64,000 nucleotides of DNA from Natronococcus sp. A-GB1 (GCF_029688845.1 NZ_JARUKW010000001.1:310001-374000); one strand, 5' to 3'; positions 34,042 through 42,471 are shown, counted from the first letter of the stretch. The notes: generated from the sequence alone by a model not told the origin. Made by a program: numbers and translations.

Positions 34042-35325
34042 ATGACGTTGCCGGTCGAAGTACTGCTCGGTCTCTACCTCGGTCTCCTGACCGGAATCGT
34101 GCCCGCGTTCGTCTCCGGCGCGCTCGGCTTTCTCGTTCGCTACGTGACCGGCGTTACGCTGCCCGGCTTCGGTGTGGTCGTGTTGGCGCTCTCGATCGCC
34201 AGCGTCCAGGGCGGCCTGCTCGGACTCGTCGAGCCCGACATCGCCCAATCTCCCCGGCTGCTGGTCGCTGTGCTGGTCGTCCTGATGCTCGCGCTGTACG
34301 CTCACAACGAGGGCGACAAACTTGGTGCCGAGCTGCCGCGGCGGCTCTCGCTGTCCGGGCTCCGTCAGCGGACCCTCTCGGCCGACGTGATCGAACTCGT
34401 CGGGGCCGCCGGACAGGTTACGATCCGACCTACTGGCGAGATCCGAGACATGGAGGGGTATCCCCCGCTGTCGGCCGATCTCCGCAGGACGCTCCGGACC
34501 GGCTCCTGGCGGCTCCCGGCCGATCTTCCACTCTCGGAACTCAAGATGCGCCTCGAGGAGCGCCTTCGAACCGACCACGAGCTCGCGGACGTCACCGCCT
34601 CGATCGACGAGCGAGGGCGCGCGACGATCGCCGCGGCGCCGTCGGCCGGCGGGCTCTCGCGGCGCGTGCCGGAGGGAAAGCGGGCGGTGTCGATCGCGAC
34701 GTTGGTGCCGACCGGGCTGGCGCGCGGGGATCGGGTGACCGTACAGGGGGGCTCCCGGTCGATCGCGGGAAGGGTACTGAGCGCGCGGATCGACCGGAAC
34801 GACGGCCGAGAGCAACCGGGGGCCCAGGAGCCGTCGGCGGCGTCCGACGCGAACCGGGTCGAGCCGGCCGCGTCGGACGCGGATCGGGAAGCGGCGAACT
34901 CCCCATCTCCGTCCTCGTCCCCGGCTCCGGGCGGCTCGAGCGTCGCGAGCCCCGGCGGCGTCGGCCTCGTCACGATCGCCGTCGACCGGTCGGCCGTGAA
35001 ACCGCTGCTCGAGGCCGAGGCACCCCGGCTGATCGTCCGCTCGCGGGGAACCAACCGGGATTTCGAGGCGTTTGCGCTGGTCAAACGCGCCGGGTACGCG
35101 ATCCGTCGGCTGACCGTGGGCGCGACCGCGGAGTCGGCGCCCGTCGATCCGCCGTCCGACGTGCGAGTACTCGCGGTCCGCAGACAGGACGCCGATCCCG
35201 ACGATCGTCGCCAGGGGTGGCGGTTCGTTCCGGGGGGAGGGGACCGACTCGAAGCCGGCGACGAGGTGTTCGTCGCCGGCCCCGAAGGGGTGACCGATGC
35301 CTTCGCGGAGGCGATCGGACGATGA
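34042..35325 (+). CDS. membrane TrkA-C-type potassium transport regulator, copy A
   Basis: A 427-residue protein with two to three N-terminal helices (MTLPVEVLLGLYLGLLTGIV; then PGFGVVVLALSIASVQGGLL and LLVAVLVVLMLALYAHNEG). A cytoplasmic region with two beta-rich RCK/TrkA-C-like modules is separated by a Ser/Pro/Ala/Gly linker near residue 255-305. The end LEAGDEVFVAGPEGVTDAF is the hallmark of a TrkA-C domain. Such proteins are annotated as TrkA-related in haloarchaea, with function inferred only. It is followed 37 bp later by a shorter relative in the same direction. Confidence 0.78.
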   Translation: MTLPVEVLLGLYLGLLTGIVPAFVSGALGFLVRYVTGVTLPGFGVVVLALSIASVQGGLLGLVEPDIAQSPRLLVAVLVVLMLALYAHNEGDKLGAELPRRLSLSGLRQRTLSADVIELVGAAGQVTIRPTGEIRDMEGYPPLSADLRRTLRTGSWRLPADLPLSELKMRLEERLRTDHELADVTASIDERGRATIAAAPSAGGLSRRVPEGKRAVSIATLVPTGLARGDRVTVQGGSRSIAGRVLSARIDRNDGREQPGAQEPSAASDANRVEPAASDADREAANSPSPSSSPAPGGSSVASPGGVGLVTIAVDRSAVKPLLEAEAPRLIVRSRGTNRDFEAFALVKRAGYAIRRLTVGATAESAPVDPPSDVRVLAVRRQDADPDDRRQGWRFVPGGGDRLEAGDEVFVAGPEGVTDAFAEAIGR

Positions 35326-35362
35326 GTTGCCCGACAATCGATCGTCGGCGGGGTGATCGTCC

Positions 35363-36511
35363 GTGATCGATCCGTTCGTCACGCAACTCGCCCAGCCCGA
35401 CCCCGCCGTCGACTCGCTGCTCGACGTCTTCGGCAGGATACTCGGCTTTGCCGTCCTCGCGGCCGGAACGGCGGCAGCCGCGGCCGTGACCTTCCGGTGG
35501 TACAGCGCCGACGAACTCCCCGAGGGGGTCGGCGTCCTCGCCGGTATTACGGCCGTCGCGATCTGGCTGAACACGAAGACAGCCCTCCAGGACGCGATCA
35601 TCGGCACGACGCCGCTGCTCGAGATCGAGACCGCGGTGTACACCGTCATCGTCTTCGCGACGAGTGCGATCGCCGCCGACGGTGGGCGACGGGTCGGAGA
35701 TTATCTCGGGCGGGACGTGTTCGCGCTCGCCGCGCCGCGGACGATCGACGACGTGGGCCAGCTCGTCCGCTCGGCCGGCCGCGTGACCGCGGTAGAGCTG
35801 CCGGAGACGATCGAGGACGTCGACGGCTACGATCCCGTCGACGCTGAGACGAAGGCGGCTCTCGCCGGCGGGACGTTTCTCTTCCCGCGACACCTGCCCG
35901 CCGGACAGCTGCGCGATCGGTTGACCGCGCGCCTCGAGCGCGACTACGGGATCGGCCACGTCGACGTCGAGCTCGGAGCTGACGGCGAAATCGAGTACCT
36001 CGGGCTGGGGAGCCGACCGGCGGGGATCGGGCCGACGCTGGCTCCCGGCACCGTCGCCCTCTCGATTCGTGCGGATCCCGCCGTGGACGCCAGCCCGGGT
36101 GACGCCGTCCAGATCTGGACCAGCGACGACGGACCTCGACCGCTCGCGGTCGGCGAACTGCGGGGAACGGCCGACGACGCGGCGACCGTCGCTGTCGACG
36201 CCGACGACGCTGGCGCGTTCGACGCCGACCGCCCGTACCGACTCGTCACGCTTCCGGGAACGCCCGACGCGGAACGGGAGCTGGTGTCCGCGCTCCGTGC
36301 GGCCGACGAGACGGTCACCGCGCTGGCCGTCGACGCCGGTGGCTCCCTCGACGGGACGACCGTCGACTCGCTGCCGGCACTGGTGCTCGCGGTCGACCGG
36401 GATGGTGACGACGCCGTCGCGCTCCCGTCCGACGACCTCCGTCTTGCTGCCGGCGACGTCGCGTACGTCCTCGGCCGTCCCGAGGCCCTCCGTCGGCTCC
36501 CGGAGCGGTAG
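35363..36511 (+). CDS. membrane TrkA-C-type potassium transport regulator, copy B
   Basis: A 382-residue protein starting at GTG 35363. It has an N-terminal hydrophobic region with two to three helices (GRILGFAVLAAGTAAAAAV; VGVLAGITAVAIWLN; TAVYTVIVFATSAIAA), followed by a beta-rich cytoplasmic domain and the TrkA-C ending LRLAAGDVAYVLGRPEALRR. Sequence and layout mirror copy A, so the pair may form one heteromeric regulator. It lies close to the channel and is probably in an operon with copy A. No NAD-binding TrkA-N motif is visible in either. Confidence 0.75.
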   Translation: MIDPFVTQLAQPDPAVDSLLDVFGRILGFAVLAAGTAAAAAVTFRWYSADELPEGVGVLAGITAVAIWLNTKTALQDAIIGTTPLLEIETAVYTVIVFATSAIAADGGRRVGDYLGRDVFALAAPRTIDDVGQLVRSAGRVTAVELPETIEDVDGYDPVDAETKAALAGGTFLFPRHLPAGQLRDRLTARLERDYGIGHVDVELGADGEIEYLGLGSRPAGIGPTLAPGTVALSIRADPAVDASPGDAVQIWTSDDGPRPLAVGELRGTADDAATVAVDADDAGAFDADRPYRLVTLPGTPDAERELVSALRAADETVTALAVDAGGSLDGTTVDSLPALVLAVDRDGDDAVALPSDDLRLAAGDVAYVLGRPEALRRLPER

Positions 36512-36542
36512 CTACTTGCCCGCGGCGCGGATAGCGCCATCC

Positions 36543-36821
36543 ATGACCGAGTGGAAGCTGTTCGCGGATCTCGCCGAGCGCGCAGGTGATAAACACGTCG
36601 CGGTCGAGGCCGACGCCGGCGACACCGTCGGCGACGCACTCGAGGAGCTCCTCGAGGGACGCCCCGAGCTCGAGGACCGTGTCCTCGAGGACGGCGAGCT
36701 GCGCTCCCAGATCAACGTGTTGCGCAACGGAACGAACGTCTTAGTCGAGGAGGAGGGTCTCGAGACCGAACTCGAGGAGGGAGACGAGCTGGCGCTGTTC
36801 CCGCCCGTCAGCGGCGGCTGA
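36543..36821 (+). CDS. samp1: ubiquitin-like small archaeal modifier protein SAMP1 (MoaD-like)
   Basis: A 92-residue beta-grasp protein that starts MTEWKLFADLAERAG and ends ELALFPPVSGG. The terminal Gly-Gly is the conjugation/thiocarboxylation site activated by the E1-like UbaA. In haloarchaea SAMP1 modifies proteins and also acts as MoaD in molybdopterin synthesis. Its stop codon overlaps the ATG of the acetyltransferase fragment (ctgatgg), the usual haloarchaeal neighbourhood. Confidence 0.95.
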   Translation: MTEWKLFADLAERAGDKHVAVEADAGDTVGDALEELLEGRPELEDRVLEDGELRSQINVLRNGTNVLVEEEGLETELEEGDELALFPPVSGG

Positions 36822-37036
36822 TGGAGCTCCGGCGTCTTCGGCCCGACGAGGCGGCCGTCCGTCGCTACGTCGAGGCGCTGTGGCTTCCGTACCACCGCGA
36901 GCTCGAGTCGATCGTCGACGGCCACGCGCTCGCCGACGACGTCGATCTCGTCGCTGCGGAGGTCGCACACCGGCTCGCGATTCATAGTGATGTCCAAAGT
37001 GACGCTCATCAAATAAATCGTCACTCGACAGGATGA
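36821..37036 (+). pseudogene. GNAT acetyltransferase, N-terminal fragment
   Basis: The frame starts with the ATG overlapping the SAMP1 stop and encodes MELRRLRPDEAAVRRYVEAL, then LWLPYHRELESIVDGHALAD and DDVDLVAAEVAHRLA, the usual beginning of a GNAT protein following SAMP1. After about 36980 the codon use changes and the sequence continues with SDVQSDAHQINRHSTG before a stop. The acetyl-CoA site is absent. The gene was broken by insertion of the accessory segment at its right. Confidence 0.7.
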
Positions 37037-37060
37037 AGTTTGCAGATCCGATGTAGGCCG

Positions 37061-37088
37061 TTAAAATGACTGTGCACCCGGTGCACAG
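37061..37088 (+). promoter_or_regulatory. TATA box and 19-bp palindromic operator of RHH gene
   Basis: ttaaaatgac (37061-37070) is followed by the perfect palindrome ctgtgcacc-c-ggtgcacag (37070-37088), which ends 20 bp before the ATG at 37109. Position between TATA and start is typical for an autoregulated ribbon-helix-helix repressor. Confidence 0.5.
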
Positions 37089-37108
37089 CGTTCTGAGAGG
37101 CGTTCAAA

Positions 37109-37384
37109 ATGGCCAGAGAAAAGTTTGGCGTGGCTCTTTCAGCGGAACTCGTTGACGAAGTTGAAGAACTGGTTTATGAGTGTGACGACCTCGGAGCGGC
37201 TGGCTCCGAGACCGTCGAAGCAGTCCTCACGCGCCTAAAGGCGCGGGTATTCTCCTTGCGTTTTATAACACCCTGGGCCGTCCAGTACGCCGCCGTCACC
37301 GCCAGGGCGTTCCTATCGCCTCCGCTTGGACGTCATGACCTACCCGGAGCGTACAGTCGGTCACCGGGGTGGCGACGCAGGTAA
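37109..37384 (+). pseudogene. truncated ribbon-helix-helix (CopG/Arc-like) regulator
   Basis: The first 41 codons encode MAREKFGVALSAELVDEVEE, then LVYECDDLGAAGSETVEAVL, a typical RHH domain in which the first strand (KFGVAL) binds DNA. After VLTR the frame enters a 6-bp stem-loop (37230-37245) and AT-rich sequence with no resemblance to the family, running antisense to the ferredoxin gene. It therefore appears cut at the end of its DNA-binding domain. Codon use is less GC-biased than the core genes, as expected for plasmid- or virus-derived DNA. Confidence 0.6.
37230..37260 (+). repeat. stem-loop, possible IS200/IS605-type end remnant
   Basis: cgcgcc-taaa-ggcgcg is a perfect 6-bp hairpin followed by ggtattctccttgcg. 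Ends of IS605-type elements in haloarchaea have this kind of tetraloop hairpin near a truncated gene. No transposase gene is left here. Confidence 0.3.
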
Positions 37385-37631
37385 GGACGTATCCGCCCTC
37401 GAGTACATCGTCTTTCAGCGCGCGCGGCGGCTCCTGGTGGGTACACGTTCCTTCGAGGAGCCGGGCGGTGCAGGTCCCACAGGCACCGTAGAGACAGCCG
37501 TAGGGGAGATCGATCCCGGCCGATTCGGCGGCGTCGACGATCGACTCCCCCGTCGGGATCCGGATAGACCCCACTGTCCCGTCAGCGTCACGGAGTTCAA
37601 CGACGTGGCTGGGGTCATCGCAGCAGGTCAT
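37296..37631 (-). CDS. plant-type [2Fe-2S] ferredoxin
   Basis: A 111-residue electron carrier with C46, C51, C54 (CLYGACGTC) and C85 (YVLTC), the standard C-x4-C-x2-C...C binding pattern. Its ATG overlaps the last four bases of the methanethiol oxidase gene (37628-37631), so the two are translationally coupled. A role as electron donor or acceptor for that oxidase is likely by context. The N-terminus MTCCDDPSHV adds two more cysteines not expected to bind the cluster. Confidence 0.9.
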   Translation of the reverse strand: MTCCDDPSHVVELRDADGTVGSIRIPTGESIVDAAESAGIDLPYGCLYGACGTCTARLLEGTCTHQEPPRALKDDVLEGGYVLTCVATPVTDCTLRVGHDVQAEAIGTPWR

Positions 37632-39034
37632 TGCCAGACATCGCTCGTGCAGTCACCGCCGGGCCAGCGGATCTCGTGAGCCCGGGCCGGACCGCCCGGC
37701 GCGTCGCCGAAGTCGACGAGGAACTCCTCGTCGAGTTCCATCCGCCCCTCATCGGGGTAGACGTCAGCCTTGAACATCAATGACCCCTCCTCAGCGATCT
37801 CTGGGAAGAACTGGTTGTCCCACGAGGAGAACAGCGAGGTCGTCCAGTAGAGCCGGCTGCCATCGCGTGAAAGCTGGAGCATCTGTGGGGATCCTCTGAT
37901 GTCGGTTCCCTGGACCTCCTGGCGATCGCCGAACAGCCCGCCAGCCCAGATCGTATCGACAAGTCGAGGGTTTCCCATGTCGCTTACGTCGTACATCCGA
38001 AGGTTACCGTGGAGCCAGTTCGCGTAGAACAGATACTGGTCATCGAGTGACAGCAGGGTATCGGTGATCAGCGACGGCACCGGCATATCCCAGTCGTCGT
38101 GTTCACGGGCCTCCTCCTCGATGACGACGTCCCAGTCCCACGTGCCGTTGTCCGTCTCGTAGAAGTGGATGATGTTCGAGGAAAGGGCCGCTCCCACGTA
38201 CCCCTGTGTCTCCTCGGGGTTGTGGCTCATCCGGACCTCGAGAGGGATCTGGCCCTCCTCGCCAAACTCGAGGGTCTGTTCGTGACGTTTCTCCGACCAG
38301 TCCCAGATATGAATGCTGTCGCCGTAGTTGCCCGCCTCGACATCCTCGAGGTCGAAACCCGGGTAATAGGTGTTCGGAGCGGCCCACTCCGTGGAAACTA
38401 ACACGTCGTGTCGAGGCTGATACCAGTAGTCGTAGTGCATCCCCTCCCATTCGCCGGTGTCGGCTTCCCACCGGCCGTCGATCGTGAAGTCCTCCTGATC
38501 GAGCTGGAGGAATCCGCCAGGGAGTTCACCGTCAGCGTTGCCAAGCATGCTGATGACGATTTTCCCACCTGGGACGCAGTGGACGGTATGGGGCGCCGAA
38601 AGATCGTACTCGAAGAGCTCCTCGGGCTCGATAATTTTCACGATCTGCGGATTCCGGGGATCTTCAGCGTCAATGATGTGAATGCGGGAGGATCGCTGTC
38701 CCGGAACTACGAGATACTGGCGGGCGAGTCCCTCTGCGTGACACGACGACGAACAGGCATTCCAGCCGAAATGATGGAGTTCGTCACCCTTGTTCGGCAT
38801 TTCCACTGTATCGATCAACTCGCTGTACGTCTCCGACTCGGGATCGAGATCGACGACGCCGACGAAATCCTTTCCGTCGGTTTCCATGCCGACGCGGGGG
38901 GCCATCACGTAGGCCGTTTTCTCCCGTTCGGATTCGGTCCGCATCGCCGCAGGCGTCGGATATCCGGGACCGTCGACGTCCTCGTGGTCGTGGATTGGCT
39001 GTTCATCTGTAGAATTTGATTGGTCTGTGCTCAT
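37628..39034 (-). CDS. selenium-binding protein 56 family / methanethiol oxidase
   Basis: A 468-residue beta-propeller of the SELENBP1 family, which oxidises methanethiol to formaldehyde, sulfide and hydrogen peroxide. The signature HHFGWNACSSSCHAE (about residues 87-101) carries the conserved cysteine site, and several His residues of the copper site are found, for example SAPHTVHCVPGG and MSHNPEE. No signal peptide is obvious; the protein starts with a Ser/Asp/His-rich tail. It is the front gene of a two-gene operon with the ferredoxin. Flanking truncated genes imply it arrived by horizontal transfer. Confidence 0.9.
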   Translation of the reverse strand: MSTDQSNSTDEQPIHDHEDVDGPGYPTPAAMRTESEREKTAYVMAPRVGMETDGKDFVGVVDLDPESETYSELIDTVEMPNKGDELHHFGWNACSSSCHAEGLARQYLVVPGQRSSRIHIIDAEDPRNPQIVKIIEPEELFEYDLSAPHTVHCVPGGKIVISMLGNADGELPGGFLQLDQEDFTIDGRWEADTGEWEGMHYDYWYQPRHDVLVSTEWAAPNTYYPGFDLEDVEAGNYGDSIHIWDWSEKRHEQTLEFGEEGQIPLEVRMSHNPEETQGYVGAALSSNIIHFYETDNGTWDWDVVIEEEAREHDDWDMPVPSLITDTLLSLDDQYLFYANWLHGNLRMYDVSDMGNPRLVDTIWAGGLFGDRQEVQGTDIRGSPQMLQLSRDGSRLYWTTSLFSSWDNQFFPEIAEEGSLMFKADVYPDEGRMELDEEFLVDFGDAPGGPARAHEIRWPGGDCTSDVWQ

Positions 39035-39061
39035 CCTAGATAAGGGATATCACTCCCCAAA

Positions 39062-39070
39062 CACTTATAG
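39062..39070 (-). promoter_or_regulatory. TATA box of the methanethiol oxidase operon
   Basis: cacttatag on the plus strand reads CTATAAGTG on the coding strand, about 32 bp before the ATG at 39034. It abuts the truncated HTH gene. Confidence 0.5.
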
Positions 39071-39535
39071 ATCGAGGCGCCAGCAGCCCTCGCTGAGGAC
39101 GCTCCCGAGTCCGCAGTCCACGTCTCCCTATCGACAGTCGATCGAGCAGCCGACGCAGCGACTGCGACGTGGATTCTGCAGTCCAAGGACCTCCGACTAA
39201 CCCGAGAGAGCGTTTCGTTGCTTCATACATTGGCTGGTTCGCCGTATGCCGCTGCTCAAGCACTGCAGCAACTCGCCGGCGAAGACGGCCGCCGAGAGCT
39301 TCGACCAGACGAACTCCGCTATGCGCTGGGAACACTCGAGCCTGAGCAGTTACTCTCCGATCTCCCGGCGACAGTTGGTCGAATAGCTCAGACACTACTC
39401 ACAGCTGAAAGGCGTCTCTCACAGTGTGAACTCGCCGATCGAGCGGATGTCTCGACACAGACGGTCCGGAACTACCGCGATCGACTCGAGGCGCTCGATC
39501 TCATTCGTGTCGACGAGAACGGGTGTCAGCTATAG
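39071..39535 (+). pseudogene. headless helix-turn-helix regulator
   Basis: An open frame begins right after the TAG inside the TATA box of the preceding operon and ends at 39535. It has no ATG; the first possible start is TTG at 39218. Its C-terminal third is a clear winged HTH (QCELADRADVSTQTVRNYRD, RLEALDLIRVDENG). The upstream part (VSLSTVDRAADAATATWILQ) has good coding character, so the protein was longer and lost its start. It is probably a fragment of a plasmid or transposon-linked regulator. Confidence 0.6.
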
Positions 39536-39554
39536 TAGCCACTGAAAGTCAGTG

Positions 39555-39592
39555 TGCACCCGATCGCACGACGGCTGTGCGATCGGTGTGCA
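39555..39592 (+). repeat. imperfect inverted repeat / terminator-like hairpin
   Basis: cgatcgcac (39561-39569) pairs with gtgcgatcg (39577-39585), extended outward with one bulge to 39555 and 39592. It is 20 bp behind the stop of the truncated HTH gene and may end its transcript or be a mobile-element end. It contains tgtgcacccg, a 10-mer also in the operator at 37071-37080. Confidence 0.45.
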
Positions 39593-39683
39593 AACAGTTT
39601 CAGTTGTTAGTATAGCGTTGTCGTTTCAGGCAACCACTGAGCGACGCGACCCCGTTGTTCCGGCTGTTCTCGAGGAGAGTCAG

Positions 39684-39935
39684 ATGCTCCTCAATGCAGC
39701 TGACGCACTCCTCGAGACGCTGCTCACACCAGGCCGTTACGGCAATCCCGATGATCCGCTTGGGAGTATGCTGTTCTGGCCACCGGATCCATCGCGACTG
39801 TTCGAGCATCCAATAATCGGCCCATGGATGCGGTTAGCCGCTGCACTCACAGCGACAGGACCTACCAAGGATAACCAGGCCGTTCAGTTGGGGCCACCGC
39901 TCGAGCAGCAGCCACTTTCTCACATAGCTCCGTAG
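39684..39935 (+). CDS. possible protein fragment, unknown family
   Basis: Within a longer frame, codons from about ATG 39684 read MLLNAADALLETLLTPGRYG, then NPDDPLGSMLFWPPDPSRLF and EHPIIGPWMRLAAALTATG before the stop at 39935. Codon use (CTCGAG pairs, GCxx Ala) is plausible for haloarchaea. No family was recognised and there is no promoter, so it may be a remnant of a larger gene. Confidence 0.25.
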   Translation: MLLNAADALLETLLTPGRYGNPDDPLGSMLFWPPDPSRLFEHPIIGPWMRLAAALTATGPTKDNQAVQLGPPLEQQPLSHIAP

Positions 39936-40262
39936 CAGCTGAGTCTCGTTTGATCCCCAATCTACTACCGGCGTAGTTAACCAATGAGGCCCCTCTACTG
40001 CACCCGTTGTTGGTTAAGCAGGAAATCTTGTGATTGGAGCCGGTCTGTTCTATACAGAGTATCTATGCAGCATTCGGTAGCTACTGACTTCATACAATCA
40101 CTACTGAACGAAGATGGGCCGTCGGTGTACTGTTTCCTATCGGAATGGTACAGTCGCGCGTGGTCGACGAGACTCTCGTACTCATACGTTGAGTTCCATA
40201 TCCTCCCCACCCGATCCACTCGATCGCGTCGTTCCCTCGCTCATCCACTCCAGTAGACCGTC

Positions 40263-41165
40263 TCAGAGGTCGATCCCGAGCACGAAGTCAGGCTCTTCCG
40301 AGATCTCCGTGCCCGCGTAGGAGGCGTCGCTGACGTACTCGGCAGTCTCGGGGATCAGTACCCGCGTTCGGTCCGCGCCGATGGCGGCGGCGTCCCGGGC
40401 GATCGCGCCGAACAGCGACCGCGCGGCGTCGACGTCGTCCCAGGCGCCGACGCCGTACTCGGCCCACGTTTCGGTTTCGCCGTCGTCGCCCTCGCGATCG
40501 TAGCTGCGGACGCGGTAGGACGTTCCGACCGATTCCGACTCCCGTTCGGCGACGAACACCGCTGTCTCGTCGGCGATGCGCTCGAAGTCCGCGCGCGTGA
40601 GTTCGCGCATCGCCCACGACTCCTCGGGGGCAAAACCCAGCCCCCGCAGGTGGTTGCGGGCGTCGCTGTGGGTCCAGTAGCGCCAGGCGCGTCGGGGATC
40701 GCTCGGGACGGGGTCCGGACTCGAGGCATCCGAATCAGGGTCGGGATGAGCGAAGCGAAACTCCGTCAGCGGCTCGAACCCGCCAGTGCGCGCGGCGCCC
40801 AGTGAGGCCGCGTTCCACGAGAAGATCATGATGCGACCGACGGTTGCCCCCTGATCGTGGGCCCACTCGAAGCAAGCCTCGTTGAGCCGACCGCTCAGCC
40901 CCTGGCGCTGGTAGGCGGGGTTGACCCGCATCCCCTGGAACCAGGCCTCGTCGTCCGAGAGCATCACGGCCTGGACGATCCCCGCGACCTCGTCGCCGGC
41001 GTCCGCGAGGAACGTCTTCTTTCGCTCGTCGCCGTCCTCGAGCCAGTCGTGGTAGATCTCGGGGATGTAGTCGCCGCCGCGGTCCTCCCAGAGATCCTCG
41101 GTGAACGCCTTTACGCCCTCGTAGTCGTCGTGGGTCGCTCGCCGGATCTCGATACCTACGGACAT
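40263..41165 (-). CDS. GNAT family N-acetyltransferase, two-domain
   Basis: A 300-residue protein. The N-terminal GNAT domain contains MRVNPAYQRQGLSGRLNEAC, where QRQGLSGRL is the acetyl-CoA pyrophosphate loop at about residues 86-94. The C-terminal half is a second, degenerate acetyltransferase-like domain with no clear loop. Such tandem GNATs use the second unit for dimerisation or substrate binding. The acceptor is unknown. It begins one base from the end of gatD and is probably translated from the same transcript. Confidence 0.88.
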   Translation of the reverse strand: MSVGIEIRRATHDDYEGVKAFTEDLWEDRGGDYIPEIYHDWLEDGDERKKTFLADAGDEVAGIVQAVMLSDDEAWFQGMRVNPAYQRQGLSGRLNEACFEWAHDQGATVGRIMIFSWNAASLGAARTGGFEPLTEFRFAHPDPDSDASSPDPVPSDPRRAWRYWTHSDARNHLRGLGFAPEESWAMRELTRADFERIADETAVFVAERESESVGTSYRVRSYDREGDDGETETWAEYGVGAWDDVDAARSLFGAIARDAAAIGADRTRVLIPETAEYVSDASYAGTEISEEPDFVLGIDL

Positions 41166-41166
41166 C

Positions 41167-42420
41167 TCACTCCCAGGGGGTCGACCGTTCCTGCAGTTCG
41201 CCGGCCAGCGACGTCTCCATCGCCTCCGGGACCGAGTCGGCGTTCGCGAGCGCCCACATCAGCTTGACTTTCGCCGTTCCCGGCAGCGTGTCGCCGGCCT
41301 CGATCACGCCGGCCTCGAGCAGGTCCCGGCCCGTGTCGTAGACGCGGTCACAGACCCGCCCCTCGAGACACTGGCTGGTCATGACGACCGTCGTGCCGTC
41401 CTCGATCAGCTCCTCGATACGAGGGATGAGGTCGGTGTGGACGTGGCCGAGTCCGGTCCCCTCGAGGACCAGTCCCTCGCTTCCCTCGACGATGTCGAGG
41501 AAGGCGGGGTCCATTCCGGGCGTGAACTTCAGCAGTTCGACGTCTTCCTCCAGGTCGGCCTCGAGCCCGAGGTCCACCTCGCTCTCGTTTCGCTGCTGGT
41601 AGTCCCGGCGAAACGAGACCGCCTCGGAGTCGTAGTCGACCTCGCCCAGCGGCTCGGCGCCGACCGTCTCGAAGGCGTCCCGCCGCGAGGTGTGGTTCTT
41701 CCGCACTCGAGTTCCCCGGTGGAGCGCACAGCGGTCGTCGCTCTCGGAGGCGTGCATACAGACCATGACCTCCGCGCAGTCGCTCTTGGCGGCCTCGACG
41801 GCGCAGACCGCGTTCATTACGTTGTCGGAGGACGGCCGATCCGCCGAGCGCTGGCTGCCCGTAAAGACGATCGGCACCGGCGTCTCGAGCATAAAGGCGA
41901 GCGCCGACGCGGAGTACTGCATCGTGTCGGTGCCGTGCATGACGACGACGCCGTCGGCGCCGTCTTCGATCTCATCGCGGACCGCACGGGCGAGATCCTG
42001 CCAGATCGGCGGCTCCATGTTCTCCGAGAGGATGTTGGCGACGACTCTCCCCCTGTAGTTCGCACGGCCCGCCAGGTCCGGGACCGCACGCAGGACGTCC
42101 TCGGCGTCGAACTGCGCCGTCACCGCGCCGGTGCGGTAGTCGACCGTCGAGGCGATCGTTCCCCCCGTCGAGATCAGTGCGATCGTCGGCAAGTCGGCGT
42201 CGAACTCGACCGCCGAGCCGCCCTCGTCGTCGGCGCCCGAGCCGTCGATCTCGTAGACGTCCTCCTCGAGCACGTCGACCGCAGCGTCCTCGCGGTCGAT
42301 TCCGACGTTGTACCCGCCCTCGAGTTTCACCACGAGCTGCTCGTCCGTACTCGAGGGCAACAGGACGCCCTCGTAGCTGCGGTCCGCGCGATCGACGCGA
42401 ACGCGGTCGCCTGGATTCAT
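41167..42420 (-). CDS. gatD: archaeal Glu-tRNA(Gln) amidotransferase subunit D
   Basis: A 417-residue asparaginase-like subunit that supplies ammonia for converting Glu-tRNA(Gln) to Gln-tRNA(Gln) together with GatE. Residues 1-58 form the Tudor-like N-terminal domain (VRVDRADRSYEGVLLPSS). The asparaginase core has STGGTIAS at about 84-91 and VVMHGTDTMQYSASALAF. The catalytic threonines of both motifs are present. GatE is not in the window. The acetyltransferase gene follows immediately. Confidence 0.95.
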   Translation of the reverse strand: MNPGDRVRVDRADRSYEGVLLPSSTDEQLVVKLEGGYNVGIDREDAAVDVLEEDVYEIDGSGADDEGGSAVEFDADLPTIALISTGGTIASTVDYRTGAVTAQFDAEDVLRAVPDLAGRANYRGRVVANILSENMEPPIWQDLARAVRDEIEDGADGVVVMHGTDTMQYSASALAFMLETPVPIVFTGSQRSADRPSSDNVMNAVCAVEAAKSDCAEVMVCMHASESDDRCALHRGTRVRKNHTSRRDAFETVGAEPLGEVDYDSEAVSFRRDYQQRNESEVDLGLEADLEEDVELLKFTPGMDPAFLDIVEGSEGLVLEGTGLGHVHTDLIPRIEELIEDGTTVVMTSQCLEGRVCDRVYDTGRDLLEAGVIEAGDTLPGTAKVKLMWALANADSVPEAMETSLAGELQERSTPWE

Positions 42421-42471
42421 ACCCCTCCGTTGCGCGGCGCCGGACTTGAAGGCACTCTTTCGGCGGCGAGT

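Larger units (their letters stand above)
39538..40262. other. right part of the accessory island with decayed sequence
   Basis: 725 bp of lower GC without an intact gene. An imperfect inverted repeat lies at 39555-39592. A frame at about 39630-39935 is described separately. From 39960 to 40260 the sequence has short frames of no quality on both strands. The boundary with core sequence is the acetyltransferase gene ending at 40263. Confidence 0.4.

Noticed and set aside
39995-40219. 74-codon minus-strand frame in the island
   Set aside because: Codon use is unlike haloarchaeal genes, no family was recognised and there is no promoter. Probably chance in AT-richer DNA.
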